Numbered from the stretch's first letter, positions 12,105 through 24,697 are shown. The stretch is 64,000 nucleotides of DNA from Austropuccinia psidii (GCA_023105745.1 JALGQZ010000012.1:45893763-45957762), one strand, 5' to 3'. Made by a program: numbers and translations. Notes: generated by a model from the sequence alone, not told the origin.

Positions 12105-15100
12105 ATGCTACAAAACCCCACTGAAGTTAAATTTCAGATCCTTGAACTTCTTTGGCAGCATGTGCATAATGTTTCCAGGGCTCAGGGGTATGCTGTGTCC
12201 ACCTTGAGGTCCAATATGACCCACAACCAAATTGAAATATGTTGTGACAGGCCTGGCACCCCAAATCCCAACAAAAGCCCCTCCAAAACAGTCACCTCAA
12301 GAAAGCTTGACTGTCCTTTTAGACTTTATGCCAGGAAATATGCCAAGAGTACCACTTGGACTCTTAAAGTCAAAAATCCTGAACATAGCCATGATGCCAC
12401 TGAAAATATCATGGCACATCCTGCTTTCAGGAAATTCAATGAGCAAGAAACATCCCAAATTGCTCAAATGTCTGAATCACTGCTCATGCCAAGGCAAATT
12501 CAGGCCCAATTATGCAGCCAGAGGGAGTCTGACAGGCCTGTAATCCTTCAAGACATTTACAACCAAGTCAAGAAAATCAAGAAAGACAAACTGAAAGGAA
12601 GAAGGCCCATTGATGCGCTTATTGAAACCCTCAAATAAGAAAATTTGTTTTGGTCCTCTGAAAGGAATGCTGAGGGACACATTACCTCCTTGTTTTTTAC
12701 TCACCCCCTGGCCATAAAACTTCTTCATGGCTTTTCCTCATGTCATTCTTATGGATTGTACTTATAAAATCAATAAGTACAAAATGCCCCTTTTCATATT
12801 GTTGGATTAAGCTCAACCAATAAGACCTTTTCTGGGGCTTTTTGTTTGATGAAGAATGAAAATGAACCCTCATATACTTGGGCATTAAATCAATACATAG
12901 AAAAGGTCCTCAACAACACCAATCTTGTTCCCCCTCCAGTTATTGTTATTGACAGGGATCTGGCCTTGAAAAACTCTATTAAGAAGCTCTTCCCATACTC
13001 CAAAGTCATTCTATGCATTTGGCACATCAACAAGGATGTATCTGCTCATTGCATGAAGAAAATTGGTCATGGAACTGATTTTAAAAGTTTTATGGGCCTT
13101 TGGAATCAAGTAATATACTTCTTCACTTTATTTCACTTTATTTCACTTTTTTTCTTATTATTGTCTTTATTAATGACTTTGGGATTCATTTCTCAGCTTA
13201 TGTATTCATCCACTGAAAATTGTTTCAAAGACAACTGGAAGAAGCTTCAAAAGCAAGTCAAAAATCCTGAGTTCTTGCAATATTTGGAAAAGACGTGGCT
13301 TCCTCTAAAGGAGTATTATGTGCCAGCCTGGACCAACCACCATTGCCACCTGGGTGTGGGCTCCACCTCCAGAGTTGAAGGTGCCCATGCCATGGTTAAA
13401 CTTTGGCTCCAAAAGTCCACTGGTACTATCCTGGAGGTAGTCAGGGCTCTCCACATGGCATTCAGAAAACAATTTATTGAAATAATCAACAGAATCTCCA
13501 AAGAAATGATTGTCCATGTCAAGAATTTTCCTCCACACATCTGTGCCCTCAATGGCAAGGTGTCTAATTATGCTCTTCAGATTGCCTTTGAAAATTTCAA
13601 AACAAAATTTCCTCCAAATGAAAAATGCACCAGCAAATACAACAATTATAAAGGCATTCCTTGCAAGCATAAGACCCAAAAGGCATTTGCCAAGTGCCAA
13701 AGGCTTTAATTATCAGCCTTCCATCCTCAATGGCATTTGAATTTGCCTGTGAGGGTTTTTTTAATTTCTTATTATTATTATTTTTCTTATTAACTGATTT
13801 TATTTGTCATATTCTTCTCAGGCTGGTTTTCAAGGTGATGATCAAAGTGTTGAAAAAGAAAGAATGAATGAAGCCAAGAAAATATTTGAAGACATTGGGG
13901 AAGACCTGTTTCAAAGACCAATGGCAGAAATCACTCCAATACTTCAACATTTTCAAGATGTTTTGACTGGAAAAGTCCCATTTGATCAAATTCCCAAGAG
14001 TCAAGAGGATGATCAATATTATGAAGACCCTCTAGAATGCAAGAATATTTGTGGAAGACCCCAAGGAGCCAAGAATAAAAACAAAAGAGAACCTTCAAGA
14101 TTTGAAATTATTGAAAGTCAATCCAAGAGAAGAGGAAGACCCCCCTCAAAAGTGACCAGTACAACAACGTCAAGATCCCAGTCAAATGTCCCCTCTCCAA
14201 GTATGGAAGTGGACTCATCTGAAGATTCTAAAGATTCTGAGTACTCATTATCTAAATCCATCAGTTCATCAGATTCACTACCCTCAGCAACTGAATTAAA
14301 TAAATCAGAAGTAACCCTTAGAAGGTCCAGAAGATTGGCAATTGGAAGCAAAACCTCACAAAGAAAATTACACAAGCCTGCCACCAGTTTGAATATCTAT
14401 GATGAAATTGACTTGACCTGTGAGCATTGTCAAAGCAATTATCACACAAGTAATGAATTCTCCAAGCTGTTTGTGAGTTTCTGATTCTTTTTAATGTAAT
14501 TTTCTGTTGTTTACTTTGATATTTATTCATTTTTTGAACTTATTTTATCAAATAACTGGCTCAGAAGACTTGCCTAAGTGTATATTGAAATACACCTTCA
14601 AGGCAATCAATGTCCAGGGTGATGGAAACTGTGGCTACAGAACAGTATCCCACTTCATTTACAAGACTCAATATCAATGGGCTGATGTCAGAGGTGACTT
14701 GGCTGAAGAAATTCAACAAAATCAAGACCTTTATGAATCCATGAACACCTTAATTCCCTTGGTATCCTCTTATTTGGAAAGAATTGAATGGTATGAAGAT
14801 GTTGGCCAGGCTCCAAAAAGCAAGTGGATTTCCATGCCTGACATGGGGGATCCAATTGCAAATAAGTATAAAAGACCAGTTTTCTTTTATTCCAAATCCC
14901 AATCTTTTTCTTTTTTCCCTTATTTCTGTCCTCCAAATGATAATCCCCCCATTTTCATCTGCTTCTTGAATAGTTGTGCTCATTTTGTTCCTTTGGACAT
15001 CATCATTTCTAAATTTTATCCAGTCCCCTCCATTACTGTTAACTGGGAGATTCATGCCCAAACACAAGCCCTGGGGTGGGCTGATAAATTTAAGAAACAC

Positions 15101-15175
15101 AGAATGTTGTATTTGTCCAATCTTCCTCCCCCCTCTCAGAAAAAAACCACTATTTTGGAGGTTGATTCTGATTGA
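12105..15175 (+). pseudogene. MULE transposase, FAR1-like N-terminus, C-terminal OTU domain, decayed
   Basis: ATG at 12105 opens a FAR1-like DNA-binding region (to 12638) with Cys-Cys and Cys residues followed by His-Ser-His, as in FAR1/WRKY-GCM1-type zinc fingers. After an in-frame TAA (12636-12638) and at least two frame changes near 12738-12810, the MULE catalytic core follows: the first Asp in an Asp-Cys-Thr-Tyr context near 12755, the second in Asp-Arg-Asp (12952-12960), a Cys-x-Trp-His motif near 13015, and Glu in Arg-Val-Glu-Gly-Ala-His near 13375. A SWIM-like Cys/His segment is near 13625-13675. Introns with GT..AG ends are likely at 13110-13196, 13749-13821 and 14473-14564. Exon 3 is acidic/Ser-rich with an Arg-Arg-Gly-Arg-Pro AT-hook-like patch. 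The phase at the last junction does not fit exactly, suggesting another indel. The MULE assignment is firm; the exact exon model is not. Confidence 0.82.
14565..15175 (+). pseudogene. OTU-like cysteine protease domain (last exon of the MULE gene)
   Basis: Downstream of the third intron the frame contains the OTU catalytic signature Gly-Asp-Gly-Asn-Cys-Gly-Tyr-Arg with Asp and Cys in place (around 14617-14640), and a C-terminal His in Cys-Ala-His-Phe-Val-Pro-Leu (near 14980) that fits the catalytic His. OTU enzymes cleave ubiquitin or ubiquitin-like conjugates. In this position the domain is a passenger or processing module of the transposase. The frame is uninterrupted from the splice acceptor to TGA 15173-15175. 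It could be a separate protein, but the exon layout favours a fusion with the transposase. Listed as a pseudogene only because the parent gene is broken upstream. Confidence 0.78.
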
Positions 15176-15720
15176 ATGATTTTTGTATATACAATTTATG
15201 CCAATTATCCCCCTCCTCAGTCATATTTATTGCTTAAATCCCACCTCAGTCTTCTTTTTTATCAAACATGTGGAACTTTTGTACTTGAAAATAGTCATAT
15301 TACACACAAGAAAAAAAACAGTTGAAAAAAAACACTCATTGCGCCTTCACTTGTTGTCCCACCAAAAGAATTTTCCCAATTCATGAGCTTCTGGTTCTTT
15401 ATTACTCACATTGAACCCTTCATTTCAAAAAAAATGAAGGAAATTCATAAGTGGGAAGATTTAAAATGAATTTTTGAAAAAAATATGCCATTTTTTTGGC
15501 ATATTGGCCAAATTGGTGAAATTTGGCAAAAAAAAAAAAAAATTTGAAAAAATTTGTACTTATTGACATTCCAAGTTGGGAAAAATATGGCAAAAAAAAA
15601 AATTTAAAAAATCCTCAAAACTTAGCCTGAGGAATTTTTTTTGAAAAATAAGGTCACTTATGTGTTTTTACCATAAATTGGTAAAAACATGTAAGGGCTT
15701 ACATGTGTTTACCAACACCC

Positions 15721-16699
15721 TAAATACCCTATATATATTGAAAAAATCATTTTTTTTTAAAAAAAAAATATCTTTTAAAATTTATTCTTTTTTTTTTTTT
15801 TTTTTTGGAATCAATAAAAATAAAAAAAAAAAAAAAAAATATTTATTTATTGATTTATTCAATTTTTTTTTTTTTTAAAAAAAAAAAAAAAATTAATTAA
15901 AATCTTTTTTTTTTTTTTTTTTTGATTTTTTTTTAAATAATTTAAAAAAAAAAAATTAAATTTTAACTTTTTTTTTTTTTGGAATAATCTTAATAAAATT
16001 AAATTATTTTAATAAAAAAAAAAAATTATTAAAATAATCATTATTATTATTATTCTTATTATTTTGGAATATTTCTTTAATTAATATTCAATTTTTTTTT
16101 CTCATTAAAAATAATAAATAAATAAAATAAAAAAAAAAAAATTATTTTATTAAAAGAATTTTTTTTTTTTTTAATGATAATTTTTTGAAAAATTAATATA
16201 TATATATATATTTTTTTTTTTTTCTTTTTTTTTTAAGTTTATTTATAATTCTTATTATTTTTTTTTTTTTTTTAAAAAAAAAAAAGAAAATTAAATTCTT
16301 AATCAATAATTTCTTTTTTTTTTTTTTTTTTTTTTTTTAATTTTGATTAGTATTTTTTACTAATTTTAATTTCTAATTTCTAATTTTTAATTTTTTTTTA
16401 TTTTTTTAAAAACTTTATAATTTTGAATTTATTTATTTATTTTTATATATTTTCTTTTTTTTATTTTAATTCTTTTCAATTTGATGACTTCTTAATTTTT
16501 TTTTTTTTTTTTTTTTCTTTTTTTTTTTTTTTAAAAATTTAATTTATTTTGTTTTTAAATAATAATAATAATTTTTTTTTTTTTTTTTTTTTTTTTTAAA
16601 TATAAACTTTGTTTTTTTTTTTGTTTTTTTTTTCTTGAAAATTTTATACCTTTTTTGTTTATTTAAAAAAAAAAAAAAAAAAACTTTAAATATTTATAT
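15721..16699. other. A/T homopolymer-rich spacer
   Basis: Dominated by runs of 8-25 A or T on either strand and a short (TA)n. The Phe/Lys-rich open frame at 15660-15878 is a homopolymer artefact. Confidence 0.85.
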
Positions 16700-19600
16700 C
16701 AAGGTTGGCCTTTAGGTCCCTAATTTTACTATGTACTGACTCATTTGGCTCCTTATTCATGTTTGGCTTATTCATTATCCCATCCTCCTTTATTGTAAGG
16801 AGTATATACCCAAACCAATTAGGCCTAAATGCAGTCCTACTTCATTTGGCTCTGGATGGATCTCCACTTTCTAACTCCCCAACTCGATTTTAAGTACTTA
16901 CCTAGGCCTTGACTTAAATCCATCGCGTCTCCAGCTCTTTCCTCATTTGTCAGAAATAGCTTATTTTCATTTCTTTGCCAAACACTGACTCAGACTTCAT
17001 CAATCTCAACATTCTTCCTGACAATTCAAGGTTTCATCTACAATCCAGTGTTTCTTAGGGAAGCAATCATACAAAAAACCCATTGGTGAACCATATTGCT
17101 ATAAAGATTGGACCTTTGTCATGCATTTGCCTCCAAGTCCTTATCTGGAAGCCAAACTATCTTTGTTTGATTTTGACAGTGAGTTGCTTTGCTAATTTTT
17201 GCATTTCATTGCACTGATGAATGTTACTTATTATTGTAAATTTTAACTACTGAATTTTTTTAGGTAGCATTTGCTCAAGCATGGAAGCTGAGTATCTCAC
17301 TTCAGATGTATCGGATACCAATGATGATGATTTGGTTCAGGTGATTACTGGGGAGGGTATCAAAGAGGCAAGCAGTGGTGGAACTGCATCCAATGCCAAG
17401 AAGAGACGCTGCATCCGGTCTGATGTATATGAATACTTTGAGGTAAGTATTCATAAATGTTTATCATGGGGAGACATACTAATGTTGTATGATATACAGA
17501 ATCTCACTCCCAATGGTGTATGGGATCAGGAGAAAAAGATGTTTCGATATACCTACAAATGTTGGCATTGCAGGTCTGTTGTCTACTAATAACACTATAT
17601 CAGACCTCCACAAGAGCAGCTCATCTTTGCCTTGTAGTTAGATAGTGTTGCAACTGCAGTATTAGGGTGCAATACCTCCAACTTAAACAAGCATCAATCA
17701 AAGTGTTGTGGCCAATATACAGCTTGGGATGCAAGATGTCCAGGGTCCATTGACCCTAACCTTGGGGCCAAGCTTGCAGCCAAAGAACAAGAGGCCCTCC
17801 AGAGAAATGTTGTGGAGGCTGTGGTTGCTAGTCAGTTATCTTTTTCAGTCTTCAAAATTGGTCGGCTCTGCACTGTGTTATCACAATTGGCACCCAGCTT
17901 CATCTGGCCCAAGCATAAACAAATGGCCGCAATATCCACACAGCTGTACTTCAAACGCAAGCAAGAGCTCATAGAAGAAATCACCATCCTGCCCAATGGA
18001 ACAAGCATCTGCACAGCCCTGGATTTCTGGACAACCAAGGATCAGAGCCAGAGCTATCTGGCAGTTGTTGGTCAATGGATTGATCCAATCAGATTTACAT
18101 TTTGCAGGACCTTGTTATTGTTTGAGGTAAGCAAACCAGGCCTTACTATTTTTAAGGGGTTTTTAACTTTCAATATATGTTTTTATAGACCCTAACAGGT
18201 GCACAAACTGGTCAATCACTTGCCTGGAGCATTTGGGAATCACTCTCCAAACGTGGCATTCTTGAGCGCTTCTATAGCATCACTGGGGATAACGCTGCCA
18301 ATAATTTGTCGATGATCCAACATCTTAAACAGGAATACAATGGGCTCAACATAGAGTGGCCACATAAGCACCGGTTCCATCAGTGTGCATGTCATGTGAT
18401 CAATTTGGTGGCAAAAGAATTTTTAAGCTTAATGGGCAAATTGAATGAAGAAGATTACAAATTTTTCAATGATTACTTAGCCATTAGTAGGGCCCCAATT
18501 GATGACAGTGAAGATGAAGAACCTCTCTCAGCCAAGGAGGTGCAGGGTAATCCTGATATTTTAAATATCAGTGTCATTGGATATTGACCTGTGTGTTATT
18601 TAGCTACAATCTCAAAGGTGAAAGGCAACAAAAGGATTACTGCATGCTCCAAGAAACAACACCCATTGAATCAGACCACATTGGAAACGCAGGATCAATT
18701 GGAAGCCATTGAATTGATTACTAGTAATAATATAGCCCCCACAAGTGAAATTGAAGATGATCCTATGCCATCTGGTAAGTATGTACCCTTGGGTTTTAGC
18801 AAGCACCAATAATAATGTCATCCTCTTACAGGGCGCAATATCATGCAATGTTTGAGGGCACTCTGCTCTCATATACGTGGATCAGCCAAGCAGCAAGATG
18901 CCTTCATTCAAGCTCGCAACAAGACACATGATCCAAGGGTCTTACCAATCAGCATCCCAATGACAAGATGGAATTATTTCTTGCACCAGATCCAAAGGGC
19001 TCAATGACTCAAACTCTCTATTGAGCTCTATACAAATACCCCCTCAGGAAGCAAATACAAACTCACAGAAGACAATTGGAGTGTGATGGAGTTTCTTGAA
19101 CCAATCTTGCAAATGTTTGAGAAGTCTTGTAATGTTTTCCAGTCTAAGGCCCCAACTAAGCACTTAGTGCTCCCATATTACAAGGTGTTGATTAACCGAC
19201 TCAAGCATTATTCACAAGTTAGCCCACCCACTTGGAGACGAGCCTGTGAAGAAGCCATGGAAAAGCTGGAGAAGTACTACAAGATTGAGATGAAGAATCA
19301 CAATATGTTGATTGCAACCTTGCTCAATCCAAAATACCGACTATCACTATTTAAGCAATTGAATGTGCCTACTGACTACTCCAATTGCATCATTGACCAG
19401 ATAATGGAAGAATGTGCCAGCATGAACAAGCACACCAGGCCGAATCTGACTTTACCTGGGAACTCTGATCCTCCTCCTAAAATTAATAGTGACCCCGAGT
19501 TTTATGATCTCCTGTCCCATCTGGAGCAGACCCCAATTGAATTAGGCTCTGTTAACCCCAACTCTTGCAAAGACGAGGTGGTGGCCTATTTACAAAATTT

Positions 19601-20207
19601 ACATCCAATGTCAAAAGGCAAGCACATATTGGACTACTGGAAGGTACGTGTTGATATCTCTCCTATCTTCAAAATACACCCATTCATTGCATTGTTACTG
19701 TACTAGCGCCAGATGATAACAGGCAACTTCCCTAAACATGGGAGACTTGCTATGCGTTACATGAGCATTCCATCATTGTCAGCTTGTGTGGAATGTGTCT
19801 TTTCTCAGAGTGGAAGACTTAAATCTCCAGCTCGTGCATCCCTTGGTACCCAAACAATAGCACATCTCACATGTCTCAAAGAATGGCTAAATGAGGACAA
19901 ACAAGATTTTTGAGCGCTGCCATTTAATGGCTCCTGAGGTGGACCTACTTTACTTTCAGCCCTTCATGGGCCTTGATTTTGTTTTTTGTAACTCACCATT
20001 TTGCTGGTGGTGTGATTGTTTGATTTTGAAATTTATGAAGTATTGCGTTGAAATTAACCCATCCTCAAAGGGCGTGAGAGATTTGAAAAACAAGTCTGTA
20101 CTTAATCAGTTTGAACTGATTAAGTATCATAGTTACATAAACCAAAAATGATCTGTAATACAGTAAGTTTCACTGCATACTCAATAGGGACCAAAAGGCC
20201 ACTCTTG
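16700..20207 (+). mobile_element. hAT-family DNA transposon, complete with TIRs and 8-bp TSD
   Basis: Terminal inverted repeats are CAAGGTTGGCCTTTAGGTCC at the left and the near complement GGACCAAAAGGCCACTCTTG at the right. A perfect 8-bp target duplication ATTTATAT flanks it (16692-16699 and 20208-20215), the length typical for hAT elements. The single encoded gene is an intron-containing hAT transposase with only one clear premature stop. It has a visibly higher GC content than the surrounding DNA, which fits a relatively recent insertion. Confidence 0.93.
17281..19913 (+). pseudogene. hAT transposase (BED finger, DDE core, hAT dimerisation domain), one premature stop
   Basis: ATG at 17281 opens an acidic N-terminus, then a BED-like zinc finger whose Cys-X2-Cys lies near 17560-17571 and His..Cys near 17692-17706. 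The catalytic core shows Asp in a Leu-Asp-Phe-Trp context (about 18020), Asp in Thr-Gly-Asp-Asn (about 18285), a Cys-x2-His motif (about 18385-18397) and Glu in Cys-Val-Glu-Cys (about 19790). The C-terminal hAT dimerisation domain ends at TGA 19911-19913. GT..AG introns fit at 17443-17499, about 17574-17659 (phase uncertain), 18127-18188, 18547-18603, 18775-18831 and 19644-19706. The one clear in-frame stop is TGA 19005-19007. Joined exons otherwise stay in frame, so this copy is close to intact. Its role is cut-and-paste excision and insertion through the terminal repeats. Confidence 0.87.
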
Positions 20208-20215
20208 ATTTATAT

Positions 20216-20247
20216 ATATATAAGAAAATTTTAATTTTAATGAAAAA

Positions 20248-20285
<38 letters not shown>

Positions 20286-21639
20286 TAATTAAAAAAAAAT
20301 CATTTTTAAAATTTAAAAGTTTTTTTTAAATATTTTTTTTATTATAATAAAAAAAAAAAAAAAAAAAATCTTTTAATATTATTATTATTTTATTTTTACT
20401 TATAATTATTTACAAAAAACAAAAAAAAAAAAAAAAAAAAAAATTCTTTTTAATATTAATAATTTTTTTTTTTTTTTTTTTTTTAAAAAAATTAAAAAAA
20501 AAAAAAAAATTAATTTTTAATTTTTTTTTAATTAAAATTAAAATCAATTTAAATAAATAAACAAATAAACAAATTTATATATATATATATATATATTTAA
20601 AAAAAAATTAAAAGGATTTTTTTTTTTAAAAATGAAATTTAAATATTTAAAAAAATAAAATGTATATATATATAAAAATATTTGTTTTTAAATAAGATAT
20701 TCAAATTTAATTTAAAATTTTATAAAAGATTAAAAAAAAAAAAAAAAAAAATCTTTTTTTTTTTTTTTCCTTAAATTTAATTTCCCTTTTTTTTTTAATT
20801 TATTAATTTATCCTTCCATTTTTTTTATTTATTATTAAAAATAATAATGAGATTATATATAAATAAATTTGAATAAACTTATAATTTTAATTTATTTAAT
20901 TAAAATTTCAAAAAAGAGTTGTTTTTTTTTTTTTTAAAAAATTTTTACAAGTAATTTGTGAAAAGTAATTTGAGTGCCATAAACAAAAAAAAGTTTATAC
21001 TAAGATTGATAAAACAAGACTTTGTTTTGAATTGTAAAATTTATTTATAAATGAGGTTCAATTCCAATTAAAATTATTGAATTTGATCTTAATTCTTAAT
21101 TATTATTATTTATTTCTGTTTCAATGAGATTGATTGAATAAAAGATGCACTTAAAATTCTCACTTATTTTTTTAATCTCAGAGGGATAGAGGGACGACTT
21201 TTCAAAAGAAAAGATATGATATTTATGTCATAAAAATGAAAGTTATCATTCAAGGTTAGATTTCGTGATAAAGAAATAGAAATATTCTTTTTAAACAGAA
21301 TGCACAGCTTCTGATAAGGACAAAAAAAAAGCTAATCAAGAAACCAAAATGATAGTAAGGTTGTAAAACGTAAGGATGATAATAAGATGTAGTCTTTCAA
21401 GAATGATTTAAGATGACAACCCAAATAATAAATTTAAAACTCTTTTTCTTTTTTTTTTTTTTATGTTATCAAGCAAGAATTTAAGTTTAAGTTTAGGATG
21501 AGTTCTAAAAAATGTCTAAAAAAACTACAACAGCTAGATAAGCTAATGTGAAAAGATTAGACGGGATAAGATTTCAAAAAAGTATAGGTTTAAAAGTAAA
21601 CTAAAAGGTAATCCAAAGAATTAAGATTGAAATGAAGGA
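20216..21639. other. AT-rich spacer with (TA)n array and homopolymers
   Basis: 20216-20930 is A/T homopolymer and (TA)n (for example 20253-20280 and near 20577-20597). 20940-21639 has more normal complexity and is the downstream flank of the minus-strand secreted-protein gene. I see no gene in it. Confidence 0.75.
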
Positions 21640-22377
21640 TTAAATTTGAGAATAAGCCTTTAGTAAGTTGGTAGGTACGGATTTTGGGTATGGAACGCCT
21701 TGAAAGTCGATTCCACATTGAGAGCTTGAACGTTTTTGAATGGAATGAGTGATAGATAATTTAGGATGAATGAAATGAGGAAATCGTTTATGATAATGTT
21801 TGTGTGAATGATGATGATGATAAGATTTTTTTGGTAAAAAATTTTTATTTTTATTTTTATCTTGATAATTATTGTCAAGATTTTCATCATTTGAAGGATT
21901 AAATTTTTTATTTGATGAACCTAAAGGATCTACGTGAATTGATAATTTTGGTACATCATAACCTGAATCATTATGCCAAATTGCTTCTTTTACGTTACGT
22001 GCTTCTTTTACGAGATTTTGTAAGGTTTGATTATTAATTTTTTCTGTAGGCCAATTTGCGAAATTGCACAAGTTAGTAGCAGCAGCCATTGAAGGTGCAT
22101 ACTCAGTACAACAAGTACCAACGCTCCAACATTTAGCGACTTTAGCGTAATTTAAGCAATAACATTGAGCCATTTGTTTTAAATTTGATTCTGAAGCGCA
22201 TTGATCTACGTCTTTGATAGCATTATCCCAACAATTTCTTAAATCTGAACCGGGACACATCCAACAACCTGAACAAATTGAATCACCTGGGCAACATCTA
22301 CCTGCGATGACTAGATGAGTAGTTGATAATAATGAGATTAAGATTAAGATTATAAAAGGATAAAAATGAGAGGACAT
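21640..22377 (-). CDS. Secreted cysteine-rich protein, 245 aa, His-rich C-terminal part, function unknown
   Basis: A single uninterrupted exon with ATG at 22375-22377 (context AAAAAATG) and stop at 21640-21642. Residues 4-24 form a strongly hydrophobic signal peptide, with likely cleavage near Ala25-Gly26. The mature N-terminal domain (27-104) holds thirteen cysteines, including Cys-Cys at 28-29 and 89-90 and others at 35, 38, 41, 49, 60, 72, 74, 83 and 104. A fourteenth is at 221. The odd-spaced Cys pairs suggest a disulfide-rich extracellular fold. Residues about 140-215 are low-complexity, with Asn/Lys repeats and a His/Lys stretch. It is the only gene in the window that does not look transposon-derived. 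A secreted effector or wall/surface protein is plausible; I recognise no named family. Confidence 0.8.
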   Translation of the reverse strand: MSSHFYPFIILILISLLSTTHLVIAGRCCPGDSICSGCWMCPGSDLRNCWDNAIKDVDQCASESNLKQMAQCYCLNYAKVAKCWSVGTCCTEYAPSMAAATNLCNFANWPTEKINNQTLQNLVKEARNVKEAIWHNDSGYDVPKLSIHVDPLGSSNKKFNPSNDENLDNNYQDKNKNKNFLPKKSYHHHHSHKHYHKRFPHFIHPKLSITHSIQKRSSSQCGIDFQGVPYPKSVPTNLLKAYSQI

Positions 22378-24210
22378 TTTTTGAAATAATCAAGGAAGAA
22401 GATGAGATTAGACGAAAAGGGTTTAATTTTTGTTTTAAATTTTTTGAAGTGATTTACTGAAATTTTAAAAACGAAGGTGAAAATTGAAACCAAAGGAAAA
22501 TGGCAGGAAATTCAAAAGGAGGGAAAGAAGTGGAATTTAAAGTGAAAAATTTAAAATAAAGGAGAGTAGTAGAATTAAATTCGACACTTGGACAAGAGAA
22601 GATATGTTTTACAGTAATTTTTAATTTTTTAATTTTTTAATTTTTTTAATTTTCCCTAGCACGATATTAGATATTGTGTAATTTAAGATTATGACAAGAT
22701 GACAAGAATTTACAAGTCATAAATTAAGTTTATGACGTTAATTTAATTAGAAAAAGACTAATTAAGATTAAAATTTTAAATTTAAAAAATTCTGTCAAAA
22801 CAAATTAGTGGGCTGTAGTGCGACTGTAGGTGTAGATTTTTTAGTAAATTACAAGTGAAAAATTTGAATTTGATGATAGAGTCACAGTCCAATTAGAATA
22901 AAGGGGAGTATGTCAATCTAATAAAGGGAGTTTATCAATCTCAATATCAATATCAATCTCAATTAATATGATAGATTGTGAGAAATTAAAATATTTTAAT
23001 TCAATAAATTTAATTTGATTTGATGAGACAGTCAGAGTAATATAATTTGTCCTTGGGAAATAACTGATCAGTATGACTTATTGAGTCAGTCTTAGTAACT
23101 ACACAGTAGGAGAGCACCTAAACGAGAAAGGAGACCAAGTCAACTTGATCAGTTATTCAAAATTTCAAACTGAGTCATATTTACAAAATAAAACAAAACT
23201 ACAATCTCTCACATCCATCAGGTCTTAGGTGGGGATTATTAATCATTCAAAAAAAAAGAAATATTTTATATATAAATTTAATTAAATTTAAAATTTTATC
23301 AACTAGTTAATAATATAACATGATCTTTTATTAATTTTATTAAATCAATTGGAACTTTTTTTGGAAATTTATAAACACATTATTATATCAAAACTTTCAA
23401 ATCAAAAATAAAGATATCTTATATAGTCAGATCCAACTTGAAGAATAATTAAAATTTAGAAATTTTAATTTTTTCATTTAAATTTATTAATAAAATCTTA
23501 ATTGAATTATCCTTTTTTTTAAAAAAAAGAAAAAACTTAATGATTTTAAATTTTAATTAATCTTGTTATTATTTATTTATTTATTTTATATTTTAATAAA
23601 TAATTAAATTTTTTTTTATTTATAATTTTTTTTTTTTCATTCTTATAATCATAATAATAATAAAATAATAAAAATATTATTTTGACTTATTTAATAATTA
23701 TTAATGAAATTAATTAATTTTTTTTTTTTTTTTAAAGAGGTAAGTATTTCAAACAAAAAAAAAAAAAAAAAAAACTCATTTTGAGAATTAATATTTTTAA
23801 TATAAAGAAAGAAAAAAATTAATATTCTTAAATTAATCAATATTAAAAATTATTTTAAAAAATTTATTAATATTTATTCTTATCTTTTTTTTTTTTTTTT
23901 TTCTTGATTTTAATATTAAAAAAAAAAAAAAAAATTTAATTGAATAATTCTTTCATAATAATTTTTTATTAAACAAAAAAAAAAAAAAAATTAATTTATT
24001 AATTTTTTATTTTATTTTTATAATTTTCAATTTTGTTTTTGTTTTTTTTATTTTTGAGAAAGAAATTTTTAATTTTTTTCTTTTTTTTTTTTTAGAAAAT
24101 AAAAAACCCTTTATTTTGATTCAAACCATAGGAAAACTTTTAAAAGTAATTGATTATTTTAATTCTACCCTTTATTAAAAAAAAAAAAAAAATTGATTTT
24201 CATTTTAAAG

Positions 24211-24242
<32 letters not shown>

Positions 24243-24637
24243 GGTTAATATAAATTTATTAATTAATAAAATTCTTTTTGAAATTTTTAAAAGAAAATAT
24301 TGATTAAATTTATTTTTATTAATAATTTTTTTTTTTTTGTAAATCTAATTTTAAATTATTTTTTTTTTTTTTTAAAAAAAAAAAACATCATTAATTCTAT
24401 TTTTAAGTTGAATTTTATTAAATAATTAAAAAACATGTGAATGTTGATTACTATATATTTGGAAAATATATGATTATCTTTCTATTATGAAAAAAGAAAC
24501 TTTGATAAATCTAATATCTTTTTTTAAAAAAGAAAAAGATTGATCAAACTATATATATATATATATATTGAAAAAATAGTTTTGATTGATCTAACTCTAT
24601 TTTTAAAAAAAGAATTTTGAAAAAAAAATAATCACTT
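22378..24637. other. Upstream flank of the secreted-protein gene grading into A/T homopolymer DNA
   Basis: 22378-23260 is the 5' flank of the minus-strand gene and is moderately complex. 23261-24637 is dominated by A and T runs and short (TA)n arrays. No gene is seen. Confidence 0.7.
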
Positions 24638-24660
24638 AATTCTTTTTATTTCTTTACATA

Positions 24661-24697
<37 letters not shown>

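Larger units (their letters stand above)
11567..15720 (+). mobile_element. MULE (Mutator-like) DNA transposon encoding a FAR1/MULE transposase with an OTU domain
   Basis: Ends are GGTTGTTGGTAAAAACATGT on the left and ...ACATGTGTTTACCAACACCC on the right, matching the terminal repeats of 8693-9715. The flanking 8-mers TTAATATA and TAAATACC agree at only five of eight positions, so the target duplication is degraded or the boundary is slightly off. The body codes for a multi-exon transposase with an OTU-like protease module. About 380 bp at the right end (15340-15720) is shared with the non-autonomous relative upstream. Confidence 0.87.

Noticed and set aside
15660..15878. Phe/Lys-rich open frame
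   Set aside because: Pure homopolymer artefact spanning the end of the MULE and the A/T spacer.
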